A program made the position numbers and the translations under genes. Below the pieces are notes generated by a model. It was given only the letters and a program-made list of their open reading frames with translations, was not told where the DNA came from and ran no database searches. 64,000 nucleotides of DNA from Typhlomys cinereus (taxonomy: Eukaryota > Chordata > Mammalia > Rodentia > Platacanthomyidae): positions 2,480,001 through 2,544,000 of the forward strand of contig JALPQD010000143.1 in assembly GCA_023101885.1 (NCBI GenBank), in the 5' to 3' direction. Positions 28,520 through 41,243 of this stretch are shown piece after piece. How positions within the stretch are numbered: position 1 is the stretch's first letter; every line of letters begins with the position of its first letter.

Positions 28520-30840
28520 TAAGAATCTGATATTTCATTATTCAGTATTAGAAACAATAAAAAATAAGGATTTCATCAGGGAAGCAGAAGTTTCATTTTG
28601 AGAAAATAGTTTTAGAAAATTTTATCATCTGTTTCATATATATTGGATTTTAATCCTTTTCAACCAACTTTCCTTTCTTTTATTTCCATTTCCTTTCCCT
28701 CTGAAACACTTCTTCAGGACAATTACATCTCCTATTCTCATATCTTTTTCTTGTATGTGGCCCGCCAAGCTTAATAATTAGAGTTTTTTGCCTGAATGTA
28801 GGTAGATGGTAGGACATAACATAGACATCGCATCCAGGAACTCATAGAAGCTGTGGTTATCTGCACAAGACTGCCACAAGATTGGGCCTAGCAATATTTT
28901 GAGAAATTTTTATATGGACTCTATTTTGAAGAACTTGGTGAGCATAGTGGACAAATCTTAAACACAAAAAACAGCTACCTAGTGGGACTCGTCTCATGTT
29001 GTCATATGGACATGTGAAATCAAGTTTCTCCAATATTTGCAGAACATTTCCCAGAAAGCTCTACCAACATTCTGCATTGAAAATATAAATATGCTAACTA
29101 TATACATGTATCCAGCACTCCTAAAAAAATTATATATATACACACACACACACATACGGAAATTTTATAATTTCACTTGGAACATATTTTAAAATATACT
29201 CATTATATATGTATATACATATATACATATATGAATAGTTTATAGTTACTTTATATAGAAAAGTCTTAATTTTTGCAACTTTTTAAAATTTGGCAATATG
29301 TACTGTGTATCTCTCTAATGACTACATGATGCTGTTTTATTACATATTTACTTTAAAAACACATATGAGAATGTGTATTAATATTATTTAATGTTTAGAA
29401 TATGGATGGAAACATAAAATAATAATAAAAGGAAAATTAAAACATGTATATGAAAAATAAAAGTAAATAAATATACTTGCCTAACTGAAGATTTTACATG
29501 AAATAGCTTTGGCAACACCGTGACCTCACTTCACTCTCCTGCAGGTCACTTGTGGAACTGGGTTGATTTGCCATGTGCTGAAGCATTGGTCAGCTGTTGC
29601 TTTGCATAATAAGTCTTGTCAACATAGCTTCATTGAAAGAAACATTGGACTTTCATTTGATTGTCTTGCACTAAATATGAAACAAGAAAAACAATATTGA
29701 AAGAATAGACACTTGTCAACCTGCCAATGGCAGGGATCCAATGAATACCTTTGCTAAAGACAATCAACAAGTTTCCTTGCAGTGTCCTTCTTTTGTACAA
29801 TGATTTTGGCCCTTTTTCCTATCCATTATAGTGTATTCTGATTTTGACAAAAATTGTTGGAATTATGAATTTCTTATTTGGAGACCTATACTTTAAGCCT
29901 TAGGGTGTAGAAATTCGTATTTTTTTTCCTAGTCATTTTAGGCATATTTGAGCCAAAATCATTTTCCTCCTTTATTTTAAACATTCATTGAAATCCTCAG
30001 TTACAACAGGATATTACTTAGATTCTTTTGAGCTAAAACAAAAAACTCAATGAAAAAAATCATTATTTGTCTCCATCATATTTTATGCAATTTAATTTCC
30101 TTCCTATCCAGTTTTAGAAAGTTATAACAAAAACCTTAATCTAACTCATATAACTATTTTCTTTTTAAAAAAATATGCTTAGCAGTCTTCCACATGAATC
30201 TTTTACTGGAAATATTAGTAGGAAATGAAAAGCCAAATTTATCTACATGTTCATGTAGCAGATATTCATACCAGGCTGATTTTATGCCACTAAAAAGTCA
30301 ACTGGCTAGATGTGCGAGGCTCACAGATGGAGAGGAGCCTTGTGGATGGTCCTGCTGCTTAGTGCTTTAAAAGACTACACCATGCACGCATGAATATCGG
30401 CGCTGGAGAAATACAAATGTCCTAACTCTAGCTGTTGTCTCCACCTCTGCCCCAAAACAGAAGAAAGAGAATAGATCACAATTAAATGATTAAACTGGCA
30501 TATACTCAGTACAGGTATTCTTTATATCAAAACACTTGATCTACTAAAAGGAATAAGAAAGAATTCAATTCCATCAACTTAAGAGTTGAAAGAAAATAGG
30601 AGCTAATCCTGGCATCAAGTGCCAATTGTATGTTCTTCCTTATGAGCCTTTTTTGCCTTAAAGATCCATTCCCTTGCCTGTTGATTTATTAATGGATCTT
30701 TTTCATTTGAGTCTTGAGTTCACTAGACCAAGTTTCCAGTCATCCAGCATCTGGGATAATGCACAGATACCATTAGTACCTCTCTTCAAGGAGGATGAAA
30801 TCAAAGCTTCTCTTCCCACGAATCAAAACCTAATTTTAAC
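28520..30840. other. Intergenic, AT-rich, no gene seen
   Basis: Mostly unique-looking AT-rich DNA. It contains a short (TA)n/(CA)n at 29133-29155 and an (AT)/(TATATG) stretch at 29197-29233. Confidence 0.7.
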
Positions 30841-30850
30841 TTTTACTCAG

Positions 30851-30966
30851 TCTCCTCCTCCTCCTCCTCCTCCTCCTCCTCCTCCTCCTCTTCCTCCTCC
30901 TTCTCTTCTTCCTCTTCCTCCTCCTCCTCTTCTTTTCCTCTTCCTCCTCCTTCTCTTCCTCCTCTT
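30851..30966 (+). repeat. Pure pyrimidine tract, (CTC)n-based, 116 nt
   Basis: Every base from 30851 to 30966 is C or T, mainly CTC triplets with ctt variants. It produces long proline (plus strand) and glutamate (minus strand) frames that are artefacts. A short (CA)-rich stretch follows at 30971-30995. Confidence 0.97.
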
Positions 30967-31734
30967 ACAGATACACACACACATGCACATGCACGCACGC
31001 ACCCCTTTACCCTTTCTTCAGGTAACTCATTCAAAGCAATACTGAATCCTGGAAGAACAACCTCTAGAAAAATTCTATCTGCTGCTTCTTTGGTGGCTCA
31101 GGTCAACAGGTCAGAGCTGCTGACCTTGAATTTAGCACCAGAGCTTGATGGTTTCTTCCAGCTGCTCTTGGGAACACTGAGCAACAGCAGCTGTCTCTGT
31201 AGCAGCTTTTTTAAAAAAAATAAATAAATAAACATACAGGATTCAGACTCCATGTCACTGCCAGTATTGCTGACCGGCATAGCACAGGGACAGTGTGAAT
31301 TATATATAGTAATATACATCTCTTCTAGTGAAAGGATCTATTCAAGACAAAATTGATACCAAAGTCCTGCCATATGATGGCTCTTCCTAAATTTACCAGA
31401 AAACTCTCTCTAACAGCAAATGAGAAATGATGCATGAGTTCCAAAGTTTCAAGGCTTGAATAAAGTTAAGAAATTTTCCAATACATTTTTGATGCCTCAT
31501 AGTTCAGATAAAAATATATGTAATGTTTGAAATACCTTGTACATTATAACTATGTTTACTTGATTGAAAGAAAGTTTCTCTTCTCAGCTCAACCCTCAGT
31601 CTCTTAGTTAACATTGTTAATATCAGGATTCTCTTCTTCTTTTGTCTTGCTTATCTGAAAACCCTTTTGTGAAACACTTTAAGGATGAAGATGATAATGA
31701 TGATGAAGACAGCAACTATACTGACCATAAATGT

Positions 31735-31925
31735 AGCTACTTAAAAAAAACAGGAATTGAATCTTTTGCATGCTCAGCAAATACTCCACACTAAACTATA
31801 TCCTCAGTCCTCTTTTATTTGGCAACAAGTATTCAACTAAGTTGCTCAGGCAAGCCTTGAACTTGAGATACTCCTAGTTTGGTCTCCTGAGTAACTGGTA
31901 TTACAGACCTATGCTATGTTTTATT
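31735..31925 (-). mobile_element. B1-like plus ID-like SINE pair, reverse orientation
   Basis: On the minus strand a B1-type segment (agttactcaggagaccaaac, cttgaacttg context) is followed by an ID-type tRNA segment (ggactgaggatatagtttag, 'gagcatgcaaaagattcaat'). The order B1 then ID resembles the dimeric B1-dID SINEs of several rodents. Two independent insertions are also possible. Confidence 0.55.
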
Positions 31926-31929
31926 AAGT

Positions 31930-34060
31930 GATTACTATTTATCAGGAGCTATACAAAACCCTTAGCAAACGATAACTTCTTTTTTAGATGAGATTATCAG
32001 GAAGTACAAATAGTTTCCTTATTTTATAGATTAGCTAAATGAGGCACAAAGACATCAAATAGCTTGTTAGTCACCAACTTTGATCTAGAAAACCAAAGAT
32101 TCACAATTTGAATCCTTTCGTGATGGAAATTACTGATTTTTTTTTTATTCTTCATTAGAAGAGGATCTAAGAGTATCAAACTGAGACATAGCCACCCAGA
32201 AACTCAAAGGTTTTGAATGAATTAGCATGGACACTTTAGTAAGAAGGCCAGCAAGATGTAACCAAGAAGACCATTTAGTTACAGAACTGGACAAAGTAGC
32301 TAATGCCTAAATAAACTTGTCTGTTAAATTCTTTCTCAACTCTCACTTTATTGAGTTCTGGATGGAAGATATTTCATGAATGGATTTTTTTCTTTGATAC
32401 ATTTAGTGCAAATATTCCTCACTGGTTACAAAAAACGTGCTCTCAGGCACAAGTACCTTGGTAAAGATTAGTGTCATGCTGTCCTGTGGAGATACAGCTC
32501 TGTTCTCTTCATGCCCTAAGGCAGGAGACTAGTCTTCCTTCTCTTATGTCTTAGAAGCAGCCTTTTCCCTTAAAATTTCTTACATCACTTTCATCAGCAT
32601 TCCCTGGGCAGTGAATGAACTTCAAGTAACCAAGAAAATGGGTCAAAGTTGAGATGGATCTTTATAATTATCTCCTTTTAGAACACTGAAGTATCTGTGC
32701 AAATCAGACGTTGGGAATATTATTAGTACCTCTAAAACTCACAAACTAGATATGAAAACAATTCCAAGAAGTAACTAATTTACATCTAAAGTAGGTTAAA
32801 AATAAAAGGTCTTCTCTCAAGTTTTGGTGCTTTAGCTGACAAAAGCCTGCTACACTGACCTACTTTAATGGGTATCATCTGCATTCATAACAGGTCTCTA
32901 CAAGAAGCTTTCGTTTTAGCAGTGTGCCAGTGTTTTGTAAAGATTTTGGATGAAGCCACGAGTCACTAGTCAAGATTTTACATTAGGGTCATTTTAGGAA
33001 ATTTCTATTTTTTTTTAATTTCTTTCCCCCAAAATGTCATCTCTAAAGAATAGTTTTGCATGTTCACTCATTCAGAAAATGAAAGCTATTTTAGGTGCTT
33101 ACTACTATCTTTTAATATTTCGGGTTGTTTCACTGATTATCTGTACTTAGTGCACATTAGAATCTTCCCTATTTGAAAATATGCAATGTCTGGGGTGGAG
33201 CCCAGCCCAGCTCAAAGGGTAGAACATTCAAATTGTCTTCTATGGTAATTCAAAAGAGCTGAGAACGAATTGTGAGTTGCTTTACTTTGTCTTGATTTCA
33301 GTCATCTTTTTGTTTTTTGCTCTAGTTTATCTCAACTTACATTATTTTTAAGTTATAATGCATAACTGTGTAGAAATCATGAATTTTATAATTTTACACA
33401 GAGCAACTCCTAAACTGTCTTTCTCAATCTCACCTGGGGATTCCTCAGCAGGCCTAATGCTAGACCTTACCCCAAGCCAAATGAGTAGTAGTCATTAAGG
33501 ACTGATCATTTTTTAAAGCTCATCAACTGATCTTAATTTTCAGTCAAAGTGGAATATTACTTCTCCCAAACTGACTTTCTACTCTTATCAGTGTCTCAAA
33601 ATAAACAATATTCAGGCACAAAATTATTTTTAAAAATTCAAGTTAATGTTTACTTTTCAACCAAAACTTCTGGTGGTCCTTGTTTGACCCATAAGTTTAA
33701 CAACTGTATCTTATTTCTTGATGTACTGCAAGTTGGCCCCAGAAACACTTCCCTACTTCACCCTGGATCAAGAAATTCCCCCTTCCATTAACATGTTCTC
33801 AGACCACAGAACTTACTCATTCCTCTAGTCTCTCAAAGTCTAATTAACTAAAATGTCAGAACATTAACATATAGAAAAACTTTGCTTGTGCTTAATAATC
33901 CCTATGAATGAAAACTTACTCCATCTTTCGTCCCTAAATTTCTATTTTCCAAAAAAGGATCTTAAATATCTCTTTCGGCTGAGTAAGCTTTAAATTAATT
34001 TTGTTATTCATTTTATTTTTTATATTTTTATTAGATGTTCATTCCAAATTCCAAATTCAA
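31930..34060. other. Intergenic, no gene seen
   Basis: AT-rich, apparently unique sequence. The 80-codon frame at 33549-33791 has no recognisable features. Confidence 0.7.
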
Positions 34061-34062
34061 TG

Positions 34063-34165
34063 CCAGGCACAGTGACACTCTTCTGTAATCTCAGAGACTC
34101 ACGAAGCTAAAGGTGGAAAATCACGAATTCAAGGACGGCTTGGCATCATGACTTTGTTTTAAAAA
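34063..34165 (+). mobile_element. Old B1-like SINE
   Basis: Reads 'gccaggcacagtgacactct' then 'tctgtaatctcagagactca', and ends in 'tttgttttaaaaaaatcc', i.e. the B1/Alu order of Pol III head, 'taatc.cag' box and A-tail, heavily mutated. Confidence 0.65.
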
Positions 34166-35657
34166 AATCCAACTTATTCATAGATGGATATCAAATATCT
34201 ATTAAGAATTATCAATATTACTTGACAGTCTTTAGTACTGATCCAAATACGATAGATTTCTTTGAAATTTCAAACTATTGAAAACACCTGTCTGGTACAA
34301 TTAATTGCTCTCTGACCATTGCTCTTTCAGATATTGAACAGTTCTAGGAGAACTGATAGAGAGAACAAAAGAATGAAAACAGAAAGCAAGCAAGCATGAT
34401 GATACAAGGAGGGAACCTCTTGAGGCAACGTGATAAAGGAAGTGCTCTTCATCTTACGTATTATGTTCCTAGTAAAGTCTGCTTGACATATTACATGACA
34501 GTCCTGCAAGATGTTACTAAGGAGTTAATGAAAAGCAATTCATCATCATATCATTTTACAGAAATGCAAATAAATCTATAATTGTCTTAAAATGAAACCA
34601 ATTTTAGAAAGCTATTTCTCTTGCTTACAACTTCATGCATGAACTAAGTCAAGCATATCCTGCATCTCACTGAGGATTCCTTTCTTCTTTATTCTCCGTA
34701 TTTACAGTGTTCCATTCTGTCTCATAAAATTACACCTACCCTTGTCCAAAATGAGTGTACAAATGCATCATTTCCCCACTTCCCAAACTGTGATTCAGTT
34801 TCCTTTTCTTCCTGTAGTGAGTCATTTATTCACAGCACTGATAGGCGAGCAAGGACTGTTAACATCAACCACACCAGGGCATAGCAACAGCCTTCCTGAG
34901 ACAGCATAGGACAGCATAGGTTTTTCTCATATGTACGTTGTTCTCTTGTCTGTTTTTCCCTGTGTGCATTTTAGGTGATAAGCTACAGCAAATCTGAGTA
35001 TTGATCTGACAAGAATGTCTTAACACTTGCCTGTTTGTCCACGGACAAGGTTATTATGCTATTTTCCTGACCGTGTGAAGTGTCTGACCTTGCTTCTCAA
35101 GGAGCACTCATGGCATGGTACAGTCAGCTCTAAAGCCAGAGACTTCGCCTGGGGTTTTTGATTGCCAAATCTCTGATCCCTTTGTTAAGTGCCTGCCTTT
35201 GCGGATACTGCTCTCTTTCTGTTAAGTCCCCTACTTACTGTTGCTATTGTTTAGGCTATACAGAACAGAAATGTTTCCCTTGTCTTATCCAATTAAATTT
35301 GTGAAGGTCGTTATGAAGGCCACTCTTTGAGGTTTGTTCTCACCTCAAGAAACTCTCCTTTTCCCAGTTCTTGTATAATTCTCATCACTACAATGGCCTG
35401 AAGTTTGTCTTATTCCTTAGTGTCTTGTTAATCCACCATTCTTCTTTTCATTGCTTAACCCTAAAATCTCCGTAGGTTTCAAGAACATCTGCAGACTTGA
35501 GAGGCCCCATACTCTGTTGTAACCAAATGCTTTTAGAGAGATTTCCATCCTCACTCTGTGCTTACAGTCTATTTCTTCAGCTAGGCAAAATCTCTAGGTT
35601 GCCAGAGCTAAGTGATAGTAGTTGCTGCTGTCAGAATTACACTTCAGCTTTGTCATC
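34166..35657. other. Intergenic, no gene seen
   Basis: Apparently unique sequence; a short 10-bp doublet (acagcatagg twice at about 34901-34920) is the only local repeat. Confidence 0.65.
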
Positions 35658-35671
35658 AGAATGAAAGGCAG

Positions 35672-36043
35672 ATAATTGGACTTTGCATGCCCTGCGCATT
35701 GTCCAACACACTGTTGACCTCACAAAGTCTAGCATCTGCTAAAGGCACCAAGATCCTTGGAGGCAAAGGATTGGCAGCCACAGCAGTGTTCCTATACCTA
35801 AGGGGAACACGGGAAAGGGTTCAGGGAAAGGCCACTGGGTCCTTGTACGTCATCGGAGAGGAGGGCCCAGAGGAAAATCAGACATGCACAAGAAAGGACT
35901 CTCTGGGAATTGGGGCGGGAGGCACTGGGGGATGGGGAGGGAGAGGAGTGGGGAGGGGGAGCAACGGGTACGGGGGGGGGGGGAGGGAGGGAGGGAACTG
36001 GTGTACCTAATAAGTTTGTATGAGCTGAAATAAAAAAAAAAAA
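35672..36043 (+). mobile_element. 5'-truncated LINE-1 3' end, relatively young
   Basis: 14-bp duplications agaatgaaaggcag at 35658-35671 and 36044-36057 bound a 372-bp L1 3' UTR. It ends gtgtacctaataagtttgta, 'tgagctgaaat' and an A-rich tail. The G/A-rich tract (about 35918-35997) includes a run of 13 G. The 132-codon glycine-rich frame over it is an artefact. Confidence 0.85.
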
Positions 36044-36119
36044 AGAATGAAAGGCAGGACCATTCCATCTGTTCTCAGCTTGACTCTCTTTCTGAGCATC
36101 TTCTTCCCCATAAGCAGTT

Positions 36120-36530
36120 GGAACCTGTTTGTCACAGCTATTCTTTCTGCTGCTGTGAGAAAACCTTCAGGCACAATGTAAGGGGAAAGGGAGATTTATT
36201 TGGCGTGGCTTCCAGAAGGGAGGCATAGCCTATTACGGTAGAAATCCTGTAGCAGAAGATATGGCAGGTGGCAGAAGCTGGAGTTGGCTTAAGTCACATC
36301 CATCAAGAGGGAGAGAGCAAGTTGCATACTGCGAAAGCAGAGTGTTAGCAGAAACAAGGTGGGGCTAACCAACCTCAGTGTCCAAACCATCATCCCTCCC
36401 ACCCCCACGATGTGCCTTCCTCTAGCAAGACCCCACCTCCACAAGTTGCCATAACATTCCCCAATGTCACGTAAGGACTTATACACATGAGCCTATGGGG
36501 ACAACTCACATTCAAGCCATGACACTAGTT
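36120..36530 (+). repeat. Rodent mid-repetitive element (copy B)
   Basis: Collinear with 5225-5592: 'tgctgctgtgagaaaacctt', 'ggggaaagggagatttattt', 'cctctagcaagaccccacct', ending near 'cattcaagccatgacac'. The family is not named. Confidence 0.6.
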
Positions 36531-37033
36531 TAGCATCTCTATTTAACATAAGAAGATGGACCTGACCCTGTCAACTATACCTTTCTGGAAATTTCACCTC
36601 AGAAATATAACACTGAGAACTGAAAATGCTTGAGATCTTTTCCTCCTGGGGAATATACAATATTGCTTGCCTGGAATTGGTGTAGAAGTGAAGGTGGGGT
36701 TTAGGAAGGCAGCCAGTCTTTTTGGTTTAAACTCCCAAGGTGAGACACATTATATGTGAAACAAAGGAGAAGGGGAAATAAAAAATGAGTCACAGATCAA
36801 GTGTCCAAGACTCAACTGTTCTTCCTAAGAGAGAGTTTGAAGCAATGCCTTCAGTTTCAGTATGCTCTTTAGAATAGTTTGGGAGATTTTATTTTAACTG
36901 TTTATCTGTTTAAATGATAATTCTCACCAGTTATATCCTAGGAGAGCAAGACTGAGGTGCTCCTTCAAGTGCCATTGTGGAAGCCCTTCAGATTGCCACC
37001 TCATCATTATAGACATTCTTTTTCCTGGAGTAC

Positions 37034-37385
37034 TGTGATGTTAAATACACTATTGTGTTGTCACTAGATGCAAGGTGATATCATAATGCAGCAACGTGAT
37101 GTCACACTTTGCAATTGCTCTGCATTGTGACAACTTTATGATCTACTGTAATATCACAATTAAGCACTATGATATCACAATGCAGAATTGTGATACAATA
37201 ATTAAGCATTGAGATGTCACAATGTAGATTTGTGATACAAAAATTAAGAATTGTAAAAAAATAAATAAAAATAAAAAATAATAAAAAATAAACAAATAAA
37301 AATTAAGAATTGTGGTTATATAATAGATCATTACAATGCCACAATTGAATACTGTAATGTCGCAGTGAAGCATTGTGAATATTAC
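37034..37385 (+). repeat. Degenerate 21-bp minisatellite with hairpin-forming units
   Basis: Units start at 37155, 37176, 37197, 37218, 37239, then 37298, 37319, 37340 and 37361, each exactly 21 bp. Earlier, more decayed units run back to about 37034. The consensus has CACAAT, a 5-nt centre such as GCAGA, then ATTGTGATAT, so CACAAT and ATTGTG form a stem. A 38-bp A-rich block (37260-37297) interrupts the register. Confidence 0.85.
37255..37297 (+). mobile_element. Poly(A)/(AAAT)-only insertion with target-site duplication
   Basis: A 43-nt A-rich block of aaat/aaaat units lies between two copies of the 16-bp string aaaaattaagaattgt (37239-37254 and 37298-37313). This looks like an L1-mediated insertion truncated down to its tail. 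Expansion of an A-run together with unit duplication in the minisatellite could give the same picture. Confidence 0.5.
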
Positions 37386-37677
37386 AGATATTCTTGAACT
37401 GATTTTAAGAAGACAAATAATTTTTGCTTCCCTGAAGTTTCTTAAACCTACATATAAATCCCTGTAACATTGAAACTATATATATATATCAAGAAAACAG
37501 TTGAGGGAAAACAATTTATTCTAACTACTAATGACTACTATCTTAATTACTGTTGCATGCACAACACATATACAGTATTGCTTGAGTAGTAGATTAGCTA
37601 GCTATCACTTAAGATTTTTCGAACTATTTTCACCATGTATGGGGGAGATCCTAAAATATTCATCACAAAGCATAGAT

Positions 37678-37728
37678 TTCTCTTTCTCTCTCCCTCCCTC
37701 TCTCCCTTCTTGTTTCTCTTTCTCTCAC
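37678..37728 (+). repeat. (TC)n-rich pyrimidine tract
   Basis: Imperfect tc, ccct and ttct units, nearly pure pyrimidine. Confidence 0.85.
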
Positions 37729-37739
37729 CTAACCCAGTA

Positions 37740-40235
37740 AAATAGCTTAAAAAACAATTCCAAAGAGCAATCTTGCCATTTAGACTAATATAATACAAGT
37801 GCTATAGAATTTATTTAATTCATTAAGTAATAAGACACTCCAACCATTCAAAAACTATTTTGAAAGCATACATACATAGTTAGCAATACTCAGAATATAA
37901 AAATAAATTGAGGATTGTTTCATGCCCACAAAAAAATAAAAATTGACAGAATTTATTAATGTAAACAAAAAAGTTATTAATATAATTTTTAACAAATTAC
38001 AGTTTTAACTTCACTTAAGGAACACAGTATTGTTTGACATAGTCTATTAATAGAAAAAACTGATTTCTTACTCCCCATTTGCACATGCTATTTCACAGTT
38101 AACAGAAGAAAGATGTGAAAAAAGTGAAAACTGTTATTCAAGTTTTCTAAATCACTACTATTTCCATATTTCTAATAGTTTCACACAGCCAGCATCCATA
38201 ATAAACATGATCTGGGGGAAATGAGGGTTTGAGTGTGGGATTCTTCCCAACCTCTTATCTTCCCACAAACAATCTTAGGAAAGATTCTTGGATTCCTACT
38301 CCAATCCCTTGGCATTACCTCATTGCTCCAGGGCTTGGCTCTTAATCTCGAAACCAAACCTTTAGTGCTCAGAAACATTGTGTCTACTGAAAAAAAAAAA
38401 TCCCACTATTTCAAATCCAAAATCTGAATGCTCAAGATAACTCTGCCTTTATTCCCACTCATTATTTTAATACTGAAATGATTGACTCTACTTATCACTT
38501 TTTCTTACTACCTCTGCCATAATATTTGCAATACTCCATGGGAAAGGGAGATTTTTTCTCATGTATAGGAAAGTATATTCTAAGCATGAGATTGAATCTA
38601 AATTGTAGGATGAACTTATAAATTAGTAAAAATTACTGTTTTATTGATGATTTTGAAAATCTGAATCAAAGTATTATATCAAGATTAATAAATGCATTGG
38701 ATATTGAATCCTGCACAAATGGAAAAACCCGAAATATAGTCAACACAATTATGGCTGTTAGGATAAGTAAAATGGAGATTAGCTAGTTTACTAATAGACA
38801 AAGGAAAGTTCTGTGGATTCCAATAACTTCTGTCCATTCACTATGTTGGTCAACTGCATCATTCTTAGAAGAGAACACAACTAGGCTTATTTAGCTGAGA
38901 CTCACCGTTCTCTGAAGTGGTTTCTGGTGGAAACACTACCTAAGTTAACTGTGTGGCTACAGACAGACCCAGCTCTGATTCCAAATGTGACCTCCTAATT
39001 ATGATTTTACTGTGAACTGCTGTGACTCACGGAAACTTTTTAGACTTTGACCTGTTGTTATGCCTAAAACAGTGTGGGTGAAACAGGAAGATGGAGTTTA
39101 TAGTTGGAGGGAAACAACAGCTGTGAGCTGTCTTGAGAAGGGAACTGAGGACAACACAAACTTCTGGTGACCATGCACCCCAACAAGCTAAGAGATAAAT
39201 GACTTTGTGAAATGACTCACTTCATGTTCAAGTAAACTTAGTAGCTACAGCTCCTCGAATACTGTGTTAAATATTTAAATCTACCTTTGATTATACCCTA
39301 AGTCTGGATATTAAAACATAAATTCCTTCAGCCTGCTAGAAAGAAACATTAAATGCTTATACCCCCAAATAACTTCATTAATTGCTTTCAGACTTAGATT
39401 AGCTAGCAGATCCTTAGAAAATAAATACTGCATGGATCAAATCATCTAATTAGTTTAGACAAGCCATAAATGTGCTCAACTGGCCAAAATTGCAAAAACG
39501 TTGGCTCTGTTGACTAATTTAGAGGATTAATGTAGTTTTTTTTCTTTTCTTTTTTGCTACTAATAGTATTTATGCACATACAGATAAACCTTAGAATGGC
39601 ACTCAGTATGTGGAAAGGAATATCTAATTTTAAATTGAAAAGAAGAATAAAACATGATTAAATATCTTCAAAATATTTTAATTTTTCTATTTTTGCATTA
39701 GCCTTTTAATTCTTCATTCACCTTTGAAGTTCTCTGAGCAAGAGAAAGAAAAACAGAGTAATAGAAAAGAAAAGCCTGAAGGCAAGAAATGGGAAGGCAA
39801 ACCAAGTAGGAAGGAAGCTGATGAGTGGCTACCCAGCTGAAGTTATTGGCTGTAAGCAATGGAAATTGATGCCAGCTTGCTGAAGCAAAAGCAGAGAAAT
39901 TGTTTTTGGGATGTGTACAGCAGTTCACAGGATTATGAGTAAAGCATTTCCAAGGTTTGGAAAGAATAAGAATGAGAGCATCAGCTAGTGGGCACCGTCC
40001 AATTTGGATGGTCAGATCTAGTGACTTCCTATGAGGTGCTATGGACATAAATACTAGAGCTAGAGTCAGCCTGCCTTAGTTTGAGTTAATATCTACTCAT
40101 TGGCTATCTAGGATCTAAGCATACCACATGTCATGGAAGATTTGGAGAGAGGGGAGACAATACCAGAATGAGGAGCCAGTGGAGAAGAATTAACCCCAAA
40201 GAAGGGGAAAGAAGTGAATTATTTTAATTTCATGC
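37740..40235. other. Intergenic, no gene seen
   Basis: AT-rich sequence without a clear repeat or coding signal. The overlapping 64-65 codon frames at 38181-38427 on both strands and the 116-codon minus frame at 39698-40048 match nothing I recognise. Confidence 0.65.
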
Positions 40236-40239
40236 GTAA

Positions 40240-40600
40240 CTATTATCATGGTTTAAACGTAAAATATTCCCCACAAACTCCTGAGTTTGAATACTTGGTC
40301 ATAGCTGGTGACACTGTTGTGAAAGGCTATGGAACCTTCAGAAAGTGGAGACTTGCTAAAGGAAGAATATCACTAGGGGGCAGGTACTGAGGTTGGATAG
40401 CCCAGCTCTCTCTCTCTCTTTCTCCCTCTCTCTCTCTTTCTCTTTCATGAGAAGTCAGCATGCTTTCTCAGCCTGTTGGCATGTGTTCCCCATCAGGATG
40501 GACTATTCTCCTGGGAGCCATAAGCCAAAATAATAAATTCTTTCTCCTTGCATATCTCGGAGTATTTTCCACAGCAACAGGAGAGTAACAGTAATACCCA
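40240..40600 (+). repeat. Rodent dispersed repeat ending 'agcaacaggagagtaacagt'
   Basis: The order 'gagtttgaatacttggtcat', 'aaggctatggaacc', a (CT)n at 40411-40446, 'aagccaaaataataaattct', then 'ccacagcaacaggagagtaa' is that of a very common rodent mid-repetitive element. The end resembles 57090-57160. Confidence 0.6.
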
Positions 40601-40824
40601 TGAATGAATCAATCTCAGTTTTTGAGACTTTCATTTCTTTCAGGATTGGAGATGGGAGAAGGTTGGTATGGATGGTTGACATAAAGGCATAAGGTTATAT
40701 TTCTCAAGAAAGAGAGCAGTTTTTTTCAGAGTAATTCTTGAATAGTAATCTGAACAAAATTTAAAATTCCATCTTTACTTGTCAGGATTTTGAACACTGT
40801 GTAGAGAGAAAATAATCAGTCTAA

Positions 40825-41125
40825 GGAGTTGGAGAAATGGGTCAGTGGTAAGAACATTTGATGTGCACTATAAAGACCTGAGTTCAAATCCCCAAAAACC
40901 ACACAAAAATCAGGGTATGGTTATATAAGTACATGTATAGCCTCAGTGTTGGGGGGATAGATATAGGAGGATTGCTAGACATGACGGCCACCAGCCTAAC
41001 TCCAAGTTCAATGAGAGAACTTGTCCAAAGAGATTAAGGCAGAGAGAAGGATAGAGCAGGACTCCTGAAATCCCCAATATCTTCCTATGACCTTAGTATA
41101 TGCAACTCACACATATGAGAAAAGA
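40825..41125 (+). mobile_element. tRNA-derived SINE (B2-like), diverged
   Basis: Head 'ggagttggagaaatgggtca' with B-box 'ctgagttcaaatccc', B2-like body and a terminal 'tatgaccttagtatatgcaa' type 3' end. No clear target-site duplication. Confidence 0.7.
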
Positions 41126-41243
41126 AGGAAAATCAATCTTACCTGTTTTGAGTAAACTATGTATTTTTTCATTTAAACTCAATAATGGGATTTTATACCA
41201 ACATATTTGCAGTTTCTAAAACTCTTTCAGAAATGATGTAATT

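Noticed and set aside
30674..31045. Proline/leucine-rich 123-codon frame and the opposite glutamate-rich frame
   Set aside because: Both are direct translations of the (CTC)n pyrimidine tract.
35612..36010. 132-codon glycine-rich frame
   Set aside because: It lies in the purine-rich 3' UTR of a duplication-flanked L1; low complexity, no coding signature.
37034..37385. CRISPR array
   Set aside because: The 21-bp units abut without unique spacers and the context is a mammalian genome; this is a minisatellite.
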